DNA of 64,000 nt, taken from positions 8,637,501-8,701,500 of the forward strand of contig NZ_FNSV01000005.1 in assembly GCF_900105905.1 (NCBI RefSeq), in the 5' to 3' direction. The DNA comes from Rhodococcus koreensis. Lineage in GTDB: Bacteria; Actinomycetota; Actinomycetes; Mycobacteriales; Mycobacteriaceae. Numbering within the stretch: position 1 is the first letter of the stretch; the number at the start of each line of letters is the position of its first letter. The translations under genes and the position numbers were made by a program. The notes beneath the pieces were generated by a model. The model made no database searches, had not been told where the DNA came from, and saw only the letters and a program-made list of their open reading frames with translations. Below, piece after piece: positions 9,279 through 17,227 of the stretch.

Positions 9279-9349
9279 CGGTTCCGTGGCCCCGCCGTCG
9301 GCGCTGCAGCATCGGCAGCTTCGGATCGGTGCGAGACAAACTCTTGTAG
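9275..9349 (+). CDS. Candidate 24-residue Arg-rich small ORF / leader
   Basis: ATG 9275 overlaps the MFS stop by 4 bp (ATGA) and is preceded by AGGAG about 5 bp upstream, a better ribosome-binding site than several neighbouring genes have. It encodes MTVPWPRRRRCSIGSF then GSVRDKLL and stop. No family is recognised. It lies 80 bp before an LLM gene and could be a regulatory leader peptide with one Cys codon and an Arg run, or chance. Confidence 0.3.
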   Translation: MTVPWPRRRRCSIGSFGSVRDKLL

Positions 9350-9428
9350 GTGGGCGGGGCGGCTTGGAGACTGAGGACAGCTTCTGCGTGATTCAGCCCG
9401 CCGCACAACGACAATGGAGCACAGAATC

Positions 9429-10712
9429 GTGTCAGCACAATCCGCACGCCGGCAGATCCGGCTCGGCCTCCTCACCAACCCGCCCGGTAACGGTGCCCGC
9501 GGGCAGATCCGTCCCGGTGACGTTCGGCATCCCGGCCGCGTCCTCGACCATTACATCCATCTCGCCCGGACTGCGGAAGCCGCGAAGTTCGACGTCCTGT
9601 TCGCTGCCGACGGACTGACCTCCGACACCGAGCTCGGCACGAAACCGGAACCGCTGACACTCTTCTCGGCGGTCGCTGCCGTGACGGACCACATCGGGCT
9701 GGTCCCGACGGTGTCGACGACGTTCACCGCGCCGTTCAACCTTGCGCGACAGTTTCAGTCGCTGGACCACCTCTCCGGTGGCCGCGTGGGGTGGAACGCG
9801 GTGACGTCGGCTGCGGGGGAGCGCAACTTCGGCGACGCACCGCTGCCCCAACACGAGGCACGGTACCGGCAAGGACTCGAACATGTGTCCGTTGTCCAGG
9901 CGCTGTGGAACTCGTGGGTCGACGACCGGTCTGCTGTCCCGATCGACCACCGCGGCGAGTTCTACACCGTCGAAGGGCCCCTTCCGCTGCCGCCGTCCGC
10001 ACAGCACCATCCGGTGCTGTTCCAGGCCGGATCGTCCGACGACGGCAAGGCGTTCGCTGCCGCGTTCGCGGAGGGCGTCTACACCGCGCAGCAAACACTG
10101 CACGGAGCGCAGCACTTCTCTCGCGACCTGAAGGCCCGGACCGCGGCAGCGGGCCGCGACCCGGCGAACATCCTCGTCCTACCCGGGATCAGTACAACGA
10201 TCGGCGGCACCGAGGACGAGGCCACGCGGATCGACGACGACCTGTTCGAGCAGCACTACAGTGATGCCTCCCGCACCGCGCTCGAGGGTCAACTGGCCGG
10301 CGTCGACCTGTCCGGCCTCGCGCTCGACGACACGATTCCGCCGTCGTGGCTGCCACCGGTCGCATCGGTACAAGGCAGGCAGAGTCGGTACGGTGTGTTC
10401 CGCGAACTGGCGGTGGACGAACGCTGGACGGTTCGGCAGTTGATCACACTGCAGCAACGGTCCGCAGGTCACGGTCGTGCTGTCGGCTCACCCGAACAGG
10501 TCGCGAACCGGCTCGAGCAGTGGTTCGTCGAGGGCGGTGCCGACGGGTTCATCGTCATGCCCGGGCAGGGTCCGGGCGGTGTCGAGGCGTTCACCGAGCA
10601 TGTCGTCCCGATCCTGCAGAAGCGCGGACTGTTCCGCACCGAATACGAATCCGCCACGCTTCGAGGGAATCTCGGCCTCCCCGCGATTCCGGACCGCCTC
10701 CTCGCTGCGTGA
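9429..10712 (+). CDS. LLM-class flavin-dependent monooxygenase (NtaA/SnaA/DszA family)
   Basis: A 427-residue LLM enzyme starting at GTG (VSAQSARRQIRLGLLTNPPG), with GGAG 9 bp upstream; an ATG at 9414 would add five residues but has no ribosome-binding site. Landmarks are RTAEAAKFDVLFAADG, FQSLDHLSGGRVGWNAVTS, HHPVLFQAGSSDDGKAFAAA, and HVVPILQKRGLFRTEYESAT at the C-terminus. The middle substrate-lid block is short (DHRGEFYTVEGPLPLPPS). It is followed 37 bp later by the aminotransferase gene, probably as one operon running to 13341. Confidence 0.9.
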   Translation: MSAQSARRQIRLGLLTNPPGNGARGQIRPGDVRHPGRVLDHYIHLARTAEAAKFDVLFAADGLTSDTELGTKPEPLTLFSAVAAVTDHIGLVPTVSTTFTAPFNLARQFQSLDHLSGGRVGWNAVTSAAGERNFGDAPLPQHEARYRQGLEHVSVVQALWNSWVDDRSAVPIDHRGEFYTVEGPLPLPPSAQHHPVLFQAGSSDDGKAFAAAFAEGVYTAQQTLHGAQHFSRDLKARTAAAGRDPANILVLPGISTTIGGTEDEATRIDDDLFEQHYSDASRTALEGQLAGVDLSGLALDDTIPPSWLPPVASVQGRQSRYGVFRELAVDERWTVRQLITLQQRSAGHGRAVGSPEQVANRLEQWFVEGGADGFIVMPGQGPGGVEAFTEHVVPILQKRGLFRTEYESATLRGNLGLPAIPDRLLAA

Positions 10713-10749
10713 TCCGTCGTACACTCCCGCCCACGAAGGAAGTTCGAAC

Positions 10750-11979
10750 ATGACGAGCCTCACATCCTCTCCTCCGTCCTCGTTGTCCCGCTTGATCACT
10801 CGCCCGCTCGAAGCGGGTGGGTTCGGACCGCCGCCGGACTCGCTGCAACCCGACGCGATCCGCCTGGTGGGAGGGGTCCCCGCCGACGAGGCGCTCCCGG
10901 TGAACGAACTGGCGACCGCGTTCGCCGTCGCCCTCGCGACACCCCCGACCGGAGCTCGGGCGCTGCAATACTCGGTCGCTCCAGGCATCGCCAGCCTCCG
11001 CGAGTGGATCGCGGGGCGGGAGAGCGACGAGTCCGGTGTCGTCGATCCGGACCGGGTGGTCGTTACCAACGGTGCCCTGCACGGACTGAGCCTGGTCTTT
11101 GCCGCACTACTCGACCCCGGCGACCTGGTGGCCGTCGAGAGCCCTACTTTTCCCGTTGCGCTGCGGGTGCTCGACCACTACGGTGCCCAGGTCCTACCCG
11201 TGCTCAACACCGGCGGCCGACTGGACCTCGACGTCTTCGAGGGCCATCTGCAGGCGGGGCGGATCCCGAAGCTGTTCTACGTGATCCCCGACTTCCACAA
11301 TCCGACCGGCACGACCCTCGCAGCCGAGGACCGGTTGCGGCTGGTCGCCCTCGCCGAGCGCTACGGATTCGTCGTCGTCTCCGACAATCCCTACCGCGAA
11401 CTCCGTTTCCGGGGCACGGCCGTCCCGGACTTCCCGCTCGACAGCGACCGTGTGGTGCGAATCAATACCTTCTCCAAGACCCTCGGACCAGGGCTCCGAC
11501 TGGGATGGGCTGTCGCCCCGTCCTGGCTCCAGGCCGGACTGTTGCGGTTACGCGCGAACCTCGATCAGCATCCATCGTTGGTGACCCAGTCCGCCGTGGC
11601 GCATCTGCTCGGTCGGCCAGGACTGTTCGACGGCATCGTCGCGAACGCCCGCACCCTCTACCGGGAGCGAGCGGATCTGCTGGCCGACGTTCTCACCACC
11701 GAGGCGGGTGACGTGGTGTCGATTCCGCAGGCCGAGGGCGGAATCTTCGCTTGGGCGACGGTGACCGACCCCGGCATCGATCTCGCGGAGGTCCGCGCCG
11801 CCGCGAACGTGCTGGGCGTCGACTTCTCCTCGGGCCGCTACTTCGATCCCGCCGCGAGCGGACTCTACGCACGGAGCCTGCGCTTGGGCTTCACGAACCA
11901 GAGTGAAGACAACCTCCGGCTCGGGGCGCAGCGCATCGCCAAGGCCGTCCGTGAGATCCACTCCGCGCCGCTCGCCTGA
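10750..11979 (+). CDS. PLP-dependent aminotransferase class I/II (MocR/2-aminoadipate aminotransferase-like, no HTH)
   Basis: A 409-residue fold-type I aminotransferase. PLP contacts visible are PDFHNPTG (180-187), D212 in VVVSDNPYRELRF, K243 in NTFSKTLGPGLRLGW, and the C-terminal SLRLGFTNQ arginine. It resembles the catalytic part of MocR/GntR regulators and LysN, but there is no N-terminal winged helix. GAAGGAAG stands 7-14 bp before the ATG. It lies between two LLM genes with short gaps, so it probably processes an amino compound (for example a sulfur amino acid or amine) produced or used by those monooxygenases; this is inference. Confidence 0.9.
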   Translation: MTSLTSSPPSSLSRLITRPLEAGGFGPPPDSLQPDAIRLVGGVPADEALPVNELATAFAVALATPPTGARALQYSVAPGIASLREWIAGRESDESGVVDPDRVVVTNGALHGLSLVFAALLDPGDLVAVESPTFPVALRVLDHYGAQVLPVLNTGGRLDLDVFEGHLQAGRIPKLFYVIPDFHNPTGTTLAAEDRLRLVALAERYGFVVVSDNPYRELRFRGTAVPDFPLDSDRVVRINTFSKTLGPGLRLGWAVAPSWLQAGLLRLRANLDQHPSLVTQSAVAHLLGRPGLFDGIVANARTLYRERADLLADVLTTEAGDVVSIPQAEGGIFAWATVTDPGIDLAEVRAAANVLGVDFSSGRYFDPAASGLYARSLRLGFTNQSEDNLRLGAQRIAKAVREIHSAPLA

Positions 11980-12009
11980 TCCAGATCTCTCACGTCGAAA
12001 GGAACCGCG

Positions 12010-13341
12010 ATGACCACTGCCGGACGTCGGCCCCTGATCCTGAATGCGGGAATCAACAGCACCGGCTACAGCGCGAAGTCGTGGAGAGCGGAGGGGCGTC
12101 CCTGGGATCGGTTCCTCGACTACGGCCACTACCTCGAGGCCGCCGAGATCGCGCACTCCGGCGCGCTCGACGCACTGTTCATCTCGGATCATCCGGCTCT
12201 GCAGCGGGACACCACGTCTCGGCCGATTCACTCGTTCGATCCGCTGGTCCTCTTCTCAGCGCTCACAGCGAACGTCCCCGACATCGGGTTCCTGCTGACG
12301 GCCTCGACCGGCTACAACTCGCCCTACAATCTGGCGCGTCGGCTGGCCACGCTCGACCACATCAGTGGTGGCCGTGTGGTGTGGAACGCCGTCACCAGCT
12401 TCAATCCCGACGTCGCCGCAAATTTCGGTCGCGACTCCCTGCCCGACCGCGACGAGCGGTACCGGCGTGCGAACGAATTCATCACCGTCGTCAAACGACT
12501 GTGGAGCAGTTGGGACGTCCGTGCAGAGGGCTTTCCGCGCGCCGACGGCGCACTCTGGGACGACGACAGCGCTCGCCGGATCGCGCATGCCGGAGAGTTC
12601 TTCCACGTCCAGGGTCCGCTCAACGTGCCGCTCGGTCCGCAGGGTTACCCGCTCATCGCCCAGGCCGGCGGTTCCGAGCAGGGCATCGATTTCGCCGGCA
12701 GGCACGCCGACCTGATCTACGCGCCACTCTTGTCGATCGGAGCAGCACGCGACTACACCAGCGACGTGCGTGAGCGGGCACTGGCCCATGGCCGTGACCC
12801 GCAGTCGATTCGATTCGTTCCAGGTCTCGTTCCCGTCATCGCGGAGACGAAGGCGGAGGCGCGGAGTCTGCACGAGCGGCTCAACGGTCACGACGGGGAG
12901 GAGTCGCTCATCGGCGCCCTCGTCCGCCGACTGAGCCCGGCACTGGACGGACTCGCCGCTCATGATGTCGTCGACCCCGAGCGGCTGGCACCAGTGCCCG
13001 GACAGCGTGGACCGGTCGGGTTCACCCGGGCATTCTACGACGTCGCCCGTTCGGAGCGCATCACGTTGCGGGACCTGGCCCGCCGGAGCGAGGGTGGTCA
13101 CCGCCTCGTGATCGGCACGCCGGACGACGTCGCGGCCGACCTCCTCGAGTGGTGGGACTCCGGCGTCGTCGACGGGTTCACGCTGCAACTCCCGGTGCTA
13201 CCGGACGACCTTCGGTTGTTCGTGGACGAGGTAGTGCCGCGCCTCGTGCGGGCGGGCGCCCGGCTCGATCACTATCCCCGGCGGACCTTGCGCGAGCGAT
13301 TCGATCTGCCGTTGGCGGAGAACACGCCCCAGCTCACCTGA
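12010..13341 (+). CDS. LLM-class flavin-dependent monooxygenase (NtaA/SnaA/DszA family)
   Basis: A 443-residue LLM enzyme with AAAGGAA before the ATG. Landmarks are LILNAGINSTGYSAKSWR, SGALDALFISDHPALQR, LATLDHISGGRVVWNAVTSF, NPDVAANFG, GPQGYPLIAQAGGSEQGIDF, and LPVLPDDLRLFVDEVVPRL. It is the paralogue of the gene at 26938-28311, which shares the IS/VSDHPALQR, FNPDIAANF and QGIDFAG motifs. The pair suggests one ancestral enzyme duplicated within the island. It ends the aminotransferase operon; the catalase gene follows after 138 bp. Confidence 0.92.
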   Translation: MTTAGRRPLILNAGINSTGYSAKSWRAEGRPWDRFLDYGHYLEAAEIAHSGALDALFISDHPALQRDTTSRPIHSFDPLVLFSALTANVPDIGFLLTASTGYNSPYNLARRLATLDHISGGRVVWNAVTSFNPDVAANFGRDSLPDRDERYRRANEFITVVKRLWSSWDVRAEGFPRADGALWDDDSARRIAHAGEFFHVQGPLNVPLGPQGYPLIAQAGGSEQGIDFAGRHADLIYAPLLSIGAARDYTSDVRERALAHGRDPQSIRFVPGLVPVIAETKAEARSLHERLNGHDGEESLIGALVRRLSPALDGLAAHDVVDPERLAPVPGQRGPVGFTRAFYDVARSERITLRDLARRSEGGHRLVIGTPDDVAADLLEWWDSGVVDGFTLQLPVLPDDLRLFVDEVVPRLVRAGARLDHYPRRTLRERFDLPLAENTPQLT

Positions 13342-13423
13342 GGACATGTCGCGACTGCGCTGCAGCGGCGGTGTCGCGGATGTCGGCCGACAGCACCCGC
13401 GATATCAACCCGCGACTCAATAT

Positions 13424-13446
13424 TTTCCGTTACAGCCCAACGGAAA
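13424..13446. promoter_or_regulatory. Inverted repeat upstream of catalase (candidate operator)
   Basis: TTTCCGTT (13424-13431) and AACGGAAA (13439-13446) form a perfect 8-bp inverted repeat with a 7-bp spacer. It ends 33 bp before the catalase ATG, in an AT-richer stretch. It may be the site of a peroxide- or metal-responsive regulator; no such regulator gene is adjacent. Confidence 0.35.
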
Positions 13447-13479
13447 CAACGATCACCGACCATCTGGAGGTTAGCGACG

Positions 13480-15033
13480 ATGACTGATCCGCATTCGAAC
13501 GGCAACGGCACGAAGACTCCGCCCACCACTACCAACGCCGGCATTCCGGTTGCGAGCGACAACGAGTCCCTCACCGCGGGCGCCCAGGGACCGATCCTGC
13601 TCCACGACCACTACCTGGTCGAGAAACTGGCGCAGTTCAATCGTGAACGCGTCCCGGAGCGGGTCGTGCACGCGAAGGGAGGGGGCGCGTTCGGCGAACT
13701 CGAGATCACGCACGACATCTCTCGATACACCAAGGCCGACTTCCTTCAGCCCGGCAAGAAGACCGAGGTGCTGGCCCGGTTCTCGACAGTCGCAGGTGAG
13801 CAGGGCAGCCCCGATACCTGGCGTGACCCGCGCGGATTCGCGTTGAAGTTCTACACCGAGCAGGGAAACCACGACCTCGTCGGGAACAACACTCCGGTCT
13901 TCTTCATCAAGGATCCCAGCAAGTTCCCCGACTTCATCCGCTCCCAGAAGCGGCGTCCCGACTCGGGTCTGCGCGACAATCACCAGCAGTGGGATTACTG
14001 GACGCTCCGTCCCGAGTCGGCGCACCAGGTCACCTGGCTGCTCGGCGATCGTGGGATCCCGAAGACGTGGCGGCACCAGGACGGATTCGGTTCTCACACC
14101 TACCAGTTCGTGAACGCCGAGGGCAACCGGTCGTGGGTGAAGTTCCACTTCAAAACGGACCAGGGAATCGAATTCCTCACCCAGGCGGAGGCCGACGTGC
14201 TCGCCGGCTCCGATCCCGACCACCACCGGGCCGACCTCTTCCACGCGATCGAGGACGGCGCCTTCCCGAGTTGGACCGTGAAGGTTCAGATCCTGCCCGA
14301 AGAGGACGCGGAGGGGTACCGGTTCAATCCGTTCGACTTGACGAAGGTGTGGTCGCAGAAGGACTACCCGCTCATCGAGGTCGGCAAGCTCACCCTCAAC
14401 CGTAACCCGGAGAACTTCCACGCTCAGATCGAGCAGGCGTCGTTCGAGCCGTCGAATCTGGTGCCGGGAATCGGGGCGAGCCCCGACAAGGTGCTGCTGA
14501 GCCGAATCTTCTCGTACGCCGACGCACACCGGTACCGGATCGGGTCCAACTACGCGCAGTTGCCGGTGAATCGGCCGAAGTCTCCGGTGCACTCCTACTC
14601 GTACAAGGACGGGGCGTCGCAGATCCTGTGGAACGACCCGGAGGTCCCCGTGTACGCCCCCAACTCGTACGGCGGGCCGGCGGCCGATCCGTCGCGGGCC
14701 GACAACGACGAGGGCGCATGGCAGTTCGACGGCCGCGCGGTCCGCGCCGGTTACATCCAGCATGCGGAGGACAGCGACTGGGCACAGCCCGGGACGCTGG
14801 TGCGTGAGGTCCTCGACGACGCCGCGCGCGACCGGTTGGTCTCGAACATCGTCGGCCATGTGTCGAACGGCGTCCGCGAGCCGGTGCTGAGCCGCGTGTA
14901 CGAGTACTGGACGAATGTCGATGCCGGTCTCGGCCGACGGGTCCGTGAGGGTGTCGAGGCGGCGCACGGGCAGACGGTGGACACGACGGCACTCGACTCC
15001 GCTGCGGTGTCGAGCACCACTGCGTCTGTCTGA
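13480..15033 (+). CDS. katA: Monofunctional haem catalase
   Basis: A 517-residue small-to-medium-subunit catalase that dismutates H2O2 in the cytoplasm. Distal haem residues are H64 in ERVVHAKGGGAFGE and the asparagine of VGNNTPVFFIKDPSKFPDF. The proximal tyrosine lies in RIFSYADAHRYRIG. GGAGG precedes the ATG by 10 bp. A perfect inverted repeat lies upstream and a strong hairpin follows, so the gene is likely monocistronic. Its place inside a flavin-monooxygenase island may matter, since free reduced flavin generates H2O2; that link is inference. Confidence 0.96.
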   Translation: MTDPHSNGNGTKTPPTTTNAGIPVASDNESLTAGAQGPILLHDHYLVEKLAQFNRERVPERVVHAKGGGAFGELEITHDISRYTKADFLQPGKKTEVLARFSTVAGEQGSPDTWRDPRGFALKFYTEQGNHDLVGNNTPVFFIKDPSKFPDFIRSQKRRPDSGLRDNHQQWDYWTLRPESAHQVTWLLGDRGIPKTWRHQDGFGSHTYQFVNAEGNRSWVKFHFKTDQGIEFLTQAEADVLAGSDPDHHRADLFHAIEDGAFPSWTVKVQILPEEDAEGYRFNPFDLTKVWSQKDYPLIEVGKLTLNRNPENFHAQIEQASFEPSNLVPGIGASPDKVLLSRIFSYADAHRYRIGSNYAQLPVNRPKSPVHSYSYKDGASQILWNDPEVPVYAPNSYGGPAADPSRADNDEGAWQFDGRAVRAGYIQHAEDSDWAQPGTLVREVLDDAARDRLVSNIVGHVSNGVREPVLSRVYEYWTNVDAGLGRRVREGVEAAHGQTVDTTALDSAAVSSTTASV

Positions 15034-15041
15034 CCGCAGGT

Positions 15042-15075
15042 CGTCGGCCGTCCCCGGGTGCGGGGACGGCCGACG
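15042..15075 (+). terminator. 14-bp perfect hairpin after katA
   Basis: CGTCGGCCGTCCCC (15042-15055), loop GGGTGC, then GGGGACGGCCGACG (15062-15075). It starts 8 bp after the catalase stop and lies between convergent genes, so it can act on both. Confidence 0.75.
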
Positions 15076-15119
15076 AATGCGCCGTGGCTCGTGGGTGGCG
15101 GCCGTTCGATTCGGCAGGC

Positions 15120-15623
15120 CTACCCGAATACCTTCTCGAAGCAGTTCGAGAAGGGCAAGGCCTCATACGGGGAGAAGATCGGAATCCTCGAGTAGCCACA
15201 CTTCTCGTACAGCCTGACCGCGTCGGGCTGCCGGTCACCGGTCTGGAGAATCAAGCGCGGTCGCCTCGCCTCTCGTGCCGCATCCTCGACCGCGCTCAGC
15301 AGCGCGGTCGACACACCGGTACCACGGTGCTCCTTGACGACGAACATCCGCTTCACCTCGAGGTCGTCGCCGTTCCAGCGCAGGGCCGCGTGGCCGACAG
15401 CACGTGGCTCCGCAGCCTCGATGTCGCTGACGTACACCAGGATAGTGACGTGCACCGATTCCGGATCCACGGCATTGGTGGTAGCACGAACAGCATCCGA
15501 CACTCGGTCGGAATATCGAGGACCGACTTCTGCCGCCATAGCCGCCCGCAACGTCACCGCGTCGGGATCGGACCACTGGGCTGTGCGGACGACGAACTCG
15601 GTGCGCGTGGCGCTTTCGGTCAT
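15120..15623 (-). CDS. GNAT-family N-acetyltransferase
   Basis: A 167-residue GNAT protein. Start MTESATRTEFVVRT has GGAG about 11 bp upstream; an earlier in-frame ATG would add 12 residues. Acetyl-CoA motif A is VVKEHRGTGVSTALLSAVED and motif B is near the C-terminus, where DAVRLYEKCGYSRIP is characteristic. The acceptor is unknown. It is convergent with the catalase and divergent from the riboswitch-controlled LLM genes. Confidence 0.88.
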   Translation of the reverse strand: MTESATRTEFVVRTAQWSDPDAVTLRAAMAAEVGPRYSDRVSDAVRATTNAVDPESVHVTILVYVSDIEAAEPRAVGHAALRWNGDDLEVKRMFVVKEHRGTGVSTALLSAVEDAAREARRPRLILQTGDRQPDAVRLYEKCGYSRIPIFSPYEALPFSNCFEKVFG

Positions 15624-15946
15624 GACAGTATCTCCATACACGTAGATTCGACGAACCACAGTGCCATGGTGCCGACGCGTCGGTCGATGGTTGAAATCAG
15701 TGCAACCTCAATGTCATCCGACGATTGAAACTCTTCCATTTGGAGCGCGATTGGGCTAATGGCCCGATGTCGCATCGTTGCGCCGACGGTTCTTTCTCCC
15801 ATACGCGGATGGCGTGTCCCGTCAGGTGAATTTCAATCACCGAGAGCGTAAAGCTTCGCACGGTCCCCGTCGTGGGCTATAGGAACCGTTGAGCATGTTG
15901 TGACGGTGCGCTTTTCGGTCTCACGTGCCGTGATACATTCGTGTCG
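15624..15946. other. Intergenic region between GNAT and the riboswitch
   Basis: About 320 bp without a convincing gene. It must hold the promoters for the minus-strand GNAT gene and for the plus-strand riboswitch transcript. No clear symmetrical operator was seen. Confidence 0.5.
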
Positions 15947-16066
15947 ACGGTCATGAGTACCAGCATCGAGCCCTGGCTTGCTGGTCGGCAACCCTCCCGC
16001 GCGGCGGGGTGCTCCAGGTGACGACCCGGCGGAATCGACAACTGATTCCGCAAGCGCGCAAGGAGT
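15947..16066 (+). ncRNA. SAM-IV riboswitch
   Basis: The segment matches the actinobacterial SAM-IV aptamer: GGTCATGAGTACCAGC (from 15949), the core GGCTTGCTGG and CGGCAACCCTCC, then GGGGTGCTCCAGGTGACGACC. P1 pairs GGTC with GACC. A following hairpin GCGGAATC (16029-16036) / GATTCCGC (16044-16051) and the CAAGCGCGC tail correspond to the SAM-IV-specific 3' extension that forms a pseudoknot with the CGCGCGG loop. SAM-IV binds S-adenosylmethionine and switches off sulfur or methionine genes. It lies in the leader of an LLM monooxygenase gene, implying that gene is repressed when SAM is plentiful. Confidence 0.9.
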
Positions 16067-16113
16067 CCGTGGACCCTGGGTCTCCGGTGCGCGTCCGCAC
16101 TCCTTCGAAAGGA
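16060..16113 (+). promoter_or_regulatory. Expression platform: alternative pairing around the Shine-Dalgarno
   Basis: ACTCCTT (16099-16105) can pair upstream with AAGGAGT (16060-16066), at the 3' edge of the aptamer. Alternatively TCCTT (16101-16105) can pair with AAGGA (16109-16113), which is the Shine-Dalgarno of the GTG start at 16122. The two pairings exclude each other, as expected of a translational on/off switch. Confidence 0.55.
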
Positions 16114-16121
16114 CTTTCGTC

Positions 16122-17204
16122 GTGGTTCGAGCGCCCAAACCGCTACACCTGGCAGTCGAGATAGATGGCGCGGGAGGTCATCCCGCCGCGTGGCGTGTGT
16201 GGGGGCGCCCGCCTGAGGATGTGCTCTCTCCCCGGGTCCTCAGGTCGGTCGTGGACACCGCAGAGGCCGCCGGTTTCGCGCTGGTCACCATCGACGACCG
16301 AGTGGTGCCGGGGGAGGGCGCGTACCCGGTGGGACGGTTGGATGCTGGGACGCGTGCGTCGTTCGTGGCGACGACGACGGCCAGTATCGGGGTGGCGCCG
16401 ACGGTGCAAGCCCTCACCACCGAACCGTTCCATCTCGCGACGCAGCTGGCCAGCCTCGATCACGGCAGTCGGGGTCGCGCGGCATGGGTGGTCGGCTCGG
16501 ACAACTCCGCGGACGTCAATGGTGCAGTCGGATTCGAGCCACGTGCCCCCGAGGCCGTACAGCGCGAGGTCCGAGACGTCATCGAGCTGGCCCGCCAGCT
16601 GTGGGATTCGTGGGAGGACGATGCCGTGATCCGCGATGCCGCGACGGGTCGCTACCTCGATCCCGACAAGGTGCATCACGTCGGGTTCGAGGGCGAGTTC
16701 TTCAGCATCGTCGGACCGCTCATCACACCCCGTTCACCGCAGGGTCAGATAGTCGTCGTGGGAGCTGCGGAGCTGGGGGTGACGGATCTTCTCGACATTG
16801 TGCTGCTGTCCGGTCGGGATGTGACCGAAATCGGGACGTCGGCGGCAGGACAGCAGGCCGTGACCCTCGCCGATGTCGAGGTGATTCTCGATACGAAGAC
16901 CGAGTCCGCGCAGTCCCGCCTTGCCCGTCTCGATGGGTATTCGCCGTGGCCGGACCGAGGACGCCTTCGATTCGCGGGTTCGGCACGGGACTTCGTCGAC
17001 CTGGTGCGGTCCCTGGCGGACAAGGTGGACGGTGTCCGGATCCATCCCGCCGTCGTCACCACCGATCTCGCCGTTCTGGTTGACGAGGTCCTTCCCGTAT
17101 TGCAGGAGTTGTCACTGCACCGGATTCCGAAACCGGGCTCGACGTTGCGGGAGACGCTCGGATTACCTCGGCCGCTCAGCCGCTTCACATCGACCACCAA
17201 CTAG
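16122..17204 (+). CDS. Short LLM-class flavin monooxygenase under SAM-IV control
   Basis: A 360-residue LLM-type protein starting at GTG (VVRAPKPLHLAVEIDGAGG), with AAAGGA 8 bp upstream. The first half is typical: GGHPAAWRV, GVAPTVQALTTEPFHLATQ, LASLDHGSRGRAAWVVGSD, LWDSWEDDAV, RYLDPDKVHHVGFEGEFF, SPQGQIVVVGAAELG. The second half is much shorter than in relatives and lacks the usual VLFQAGxSxxGxxFA block and following helices, so activity may be altered. Its N-terminus matches the gene at 31806-33035 (PLHLA...DGAG.HPAAWR). It is the first gene after the SAM-IV riboswitch, with another LLM gene 23 bp downstream, so both should respond to SAM. Confidence 0.85.
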   Translation: MVRAPKPLHLAVEIDGAGGHPAAWRVWGRPPEDVLSPRVLRSVVDTAEAAGFALVTIDDRVVPGEGAYPVGRLDAGTRASFVATTTASIGVAPTVQALTTEPFHLATQLASLDHGSRGRAAWVVGSDNSADVNGAVGFEPRAPEAVQREVRDVIELARQLWDSWEDDAVIRDAATGRYLDPDKVHHVGFEGEFFSIVGPLITPRSPQGQIVVVGAAELGVTDLLDIVLLSGRDVTEIGTSAAGQQAVTLADVEVILDTKTESAQSRLARLDGYSPWPDRGRLRFAGSARDFVDLVRSLADKVDGVRIHPAVVTTDLAVLVDEVLPVLQELSLHRIPKPGSTLRETLGLPRPLSRFTSTTN

Positions 17205-17227
17205 CCACGACCAGGCAGGAGTTTGCC

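Noticed and set aside
15767..15829. A 20-residue ORF (MSHRCADGSFSHTRMACPVR) upstream of the SAM-IV riboswitch as a Cys leader
   Set aside because: No ribosome-binding site, and the riboswitch already explains control of the downstream genes.
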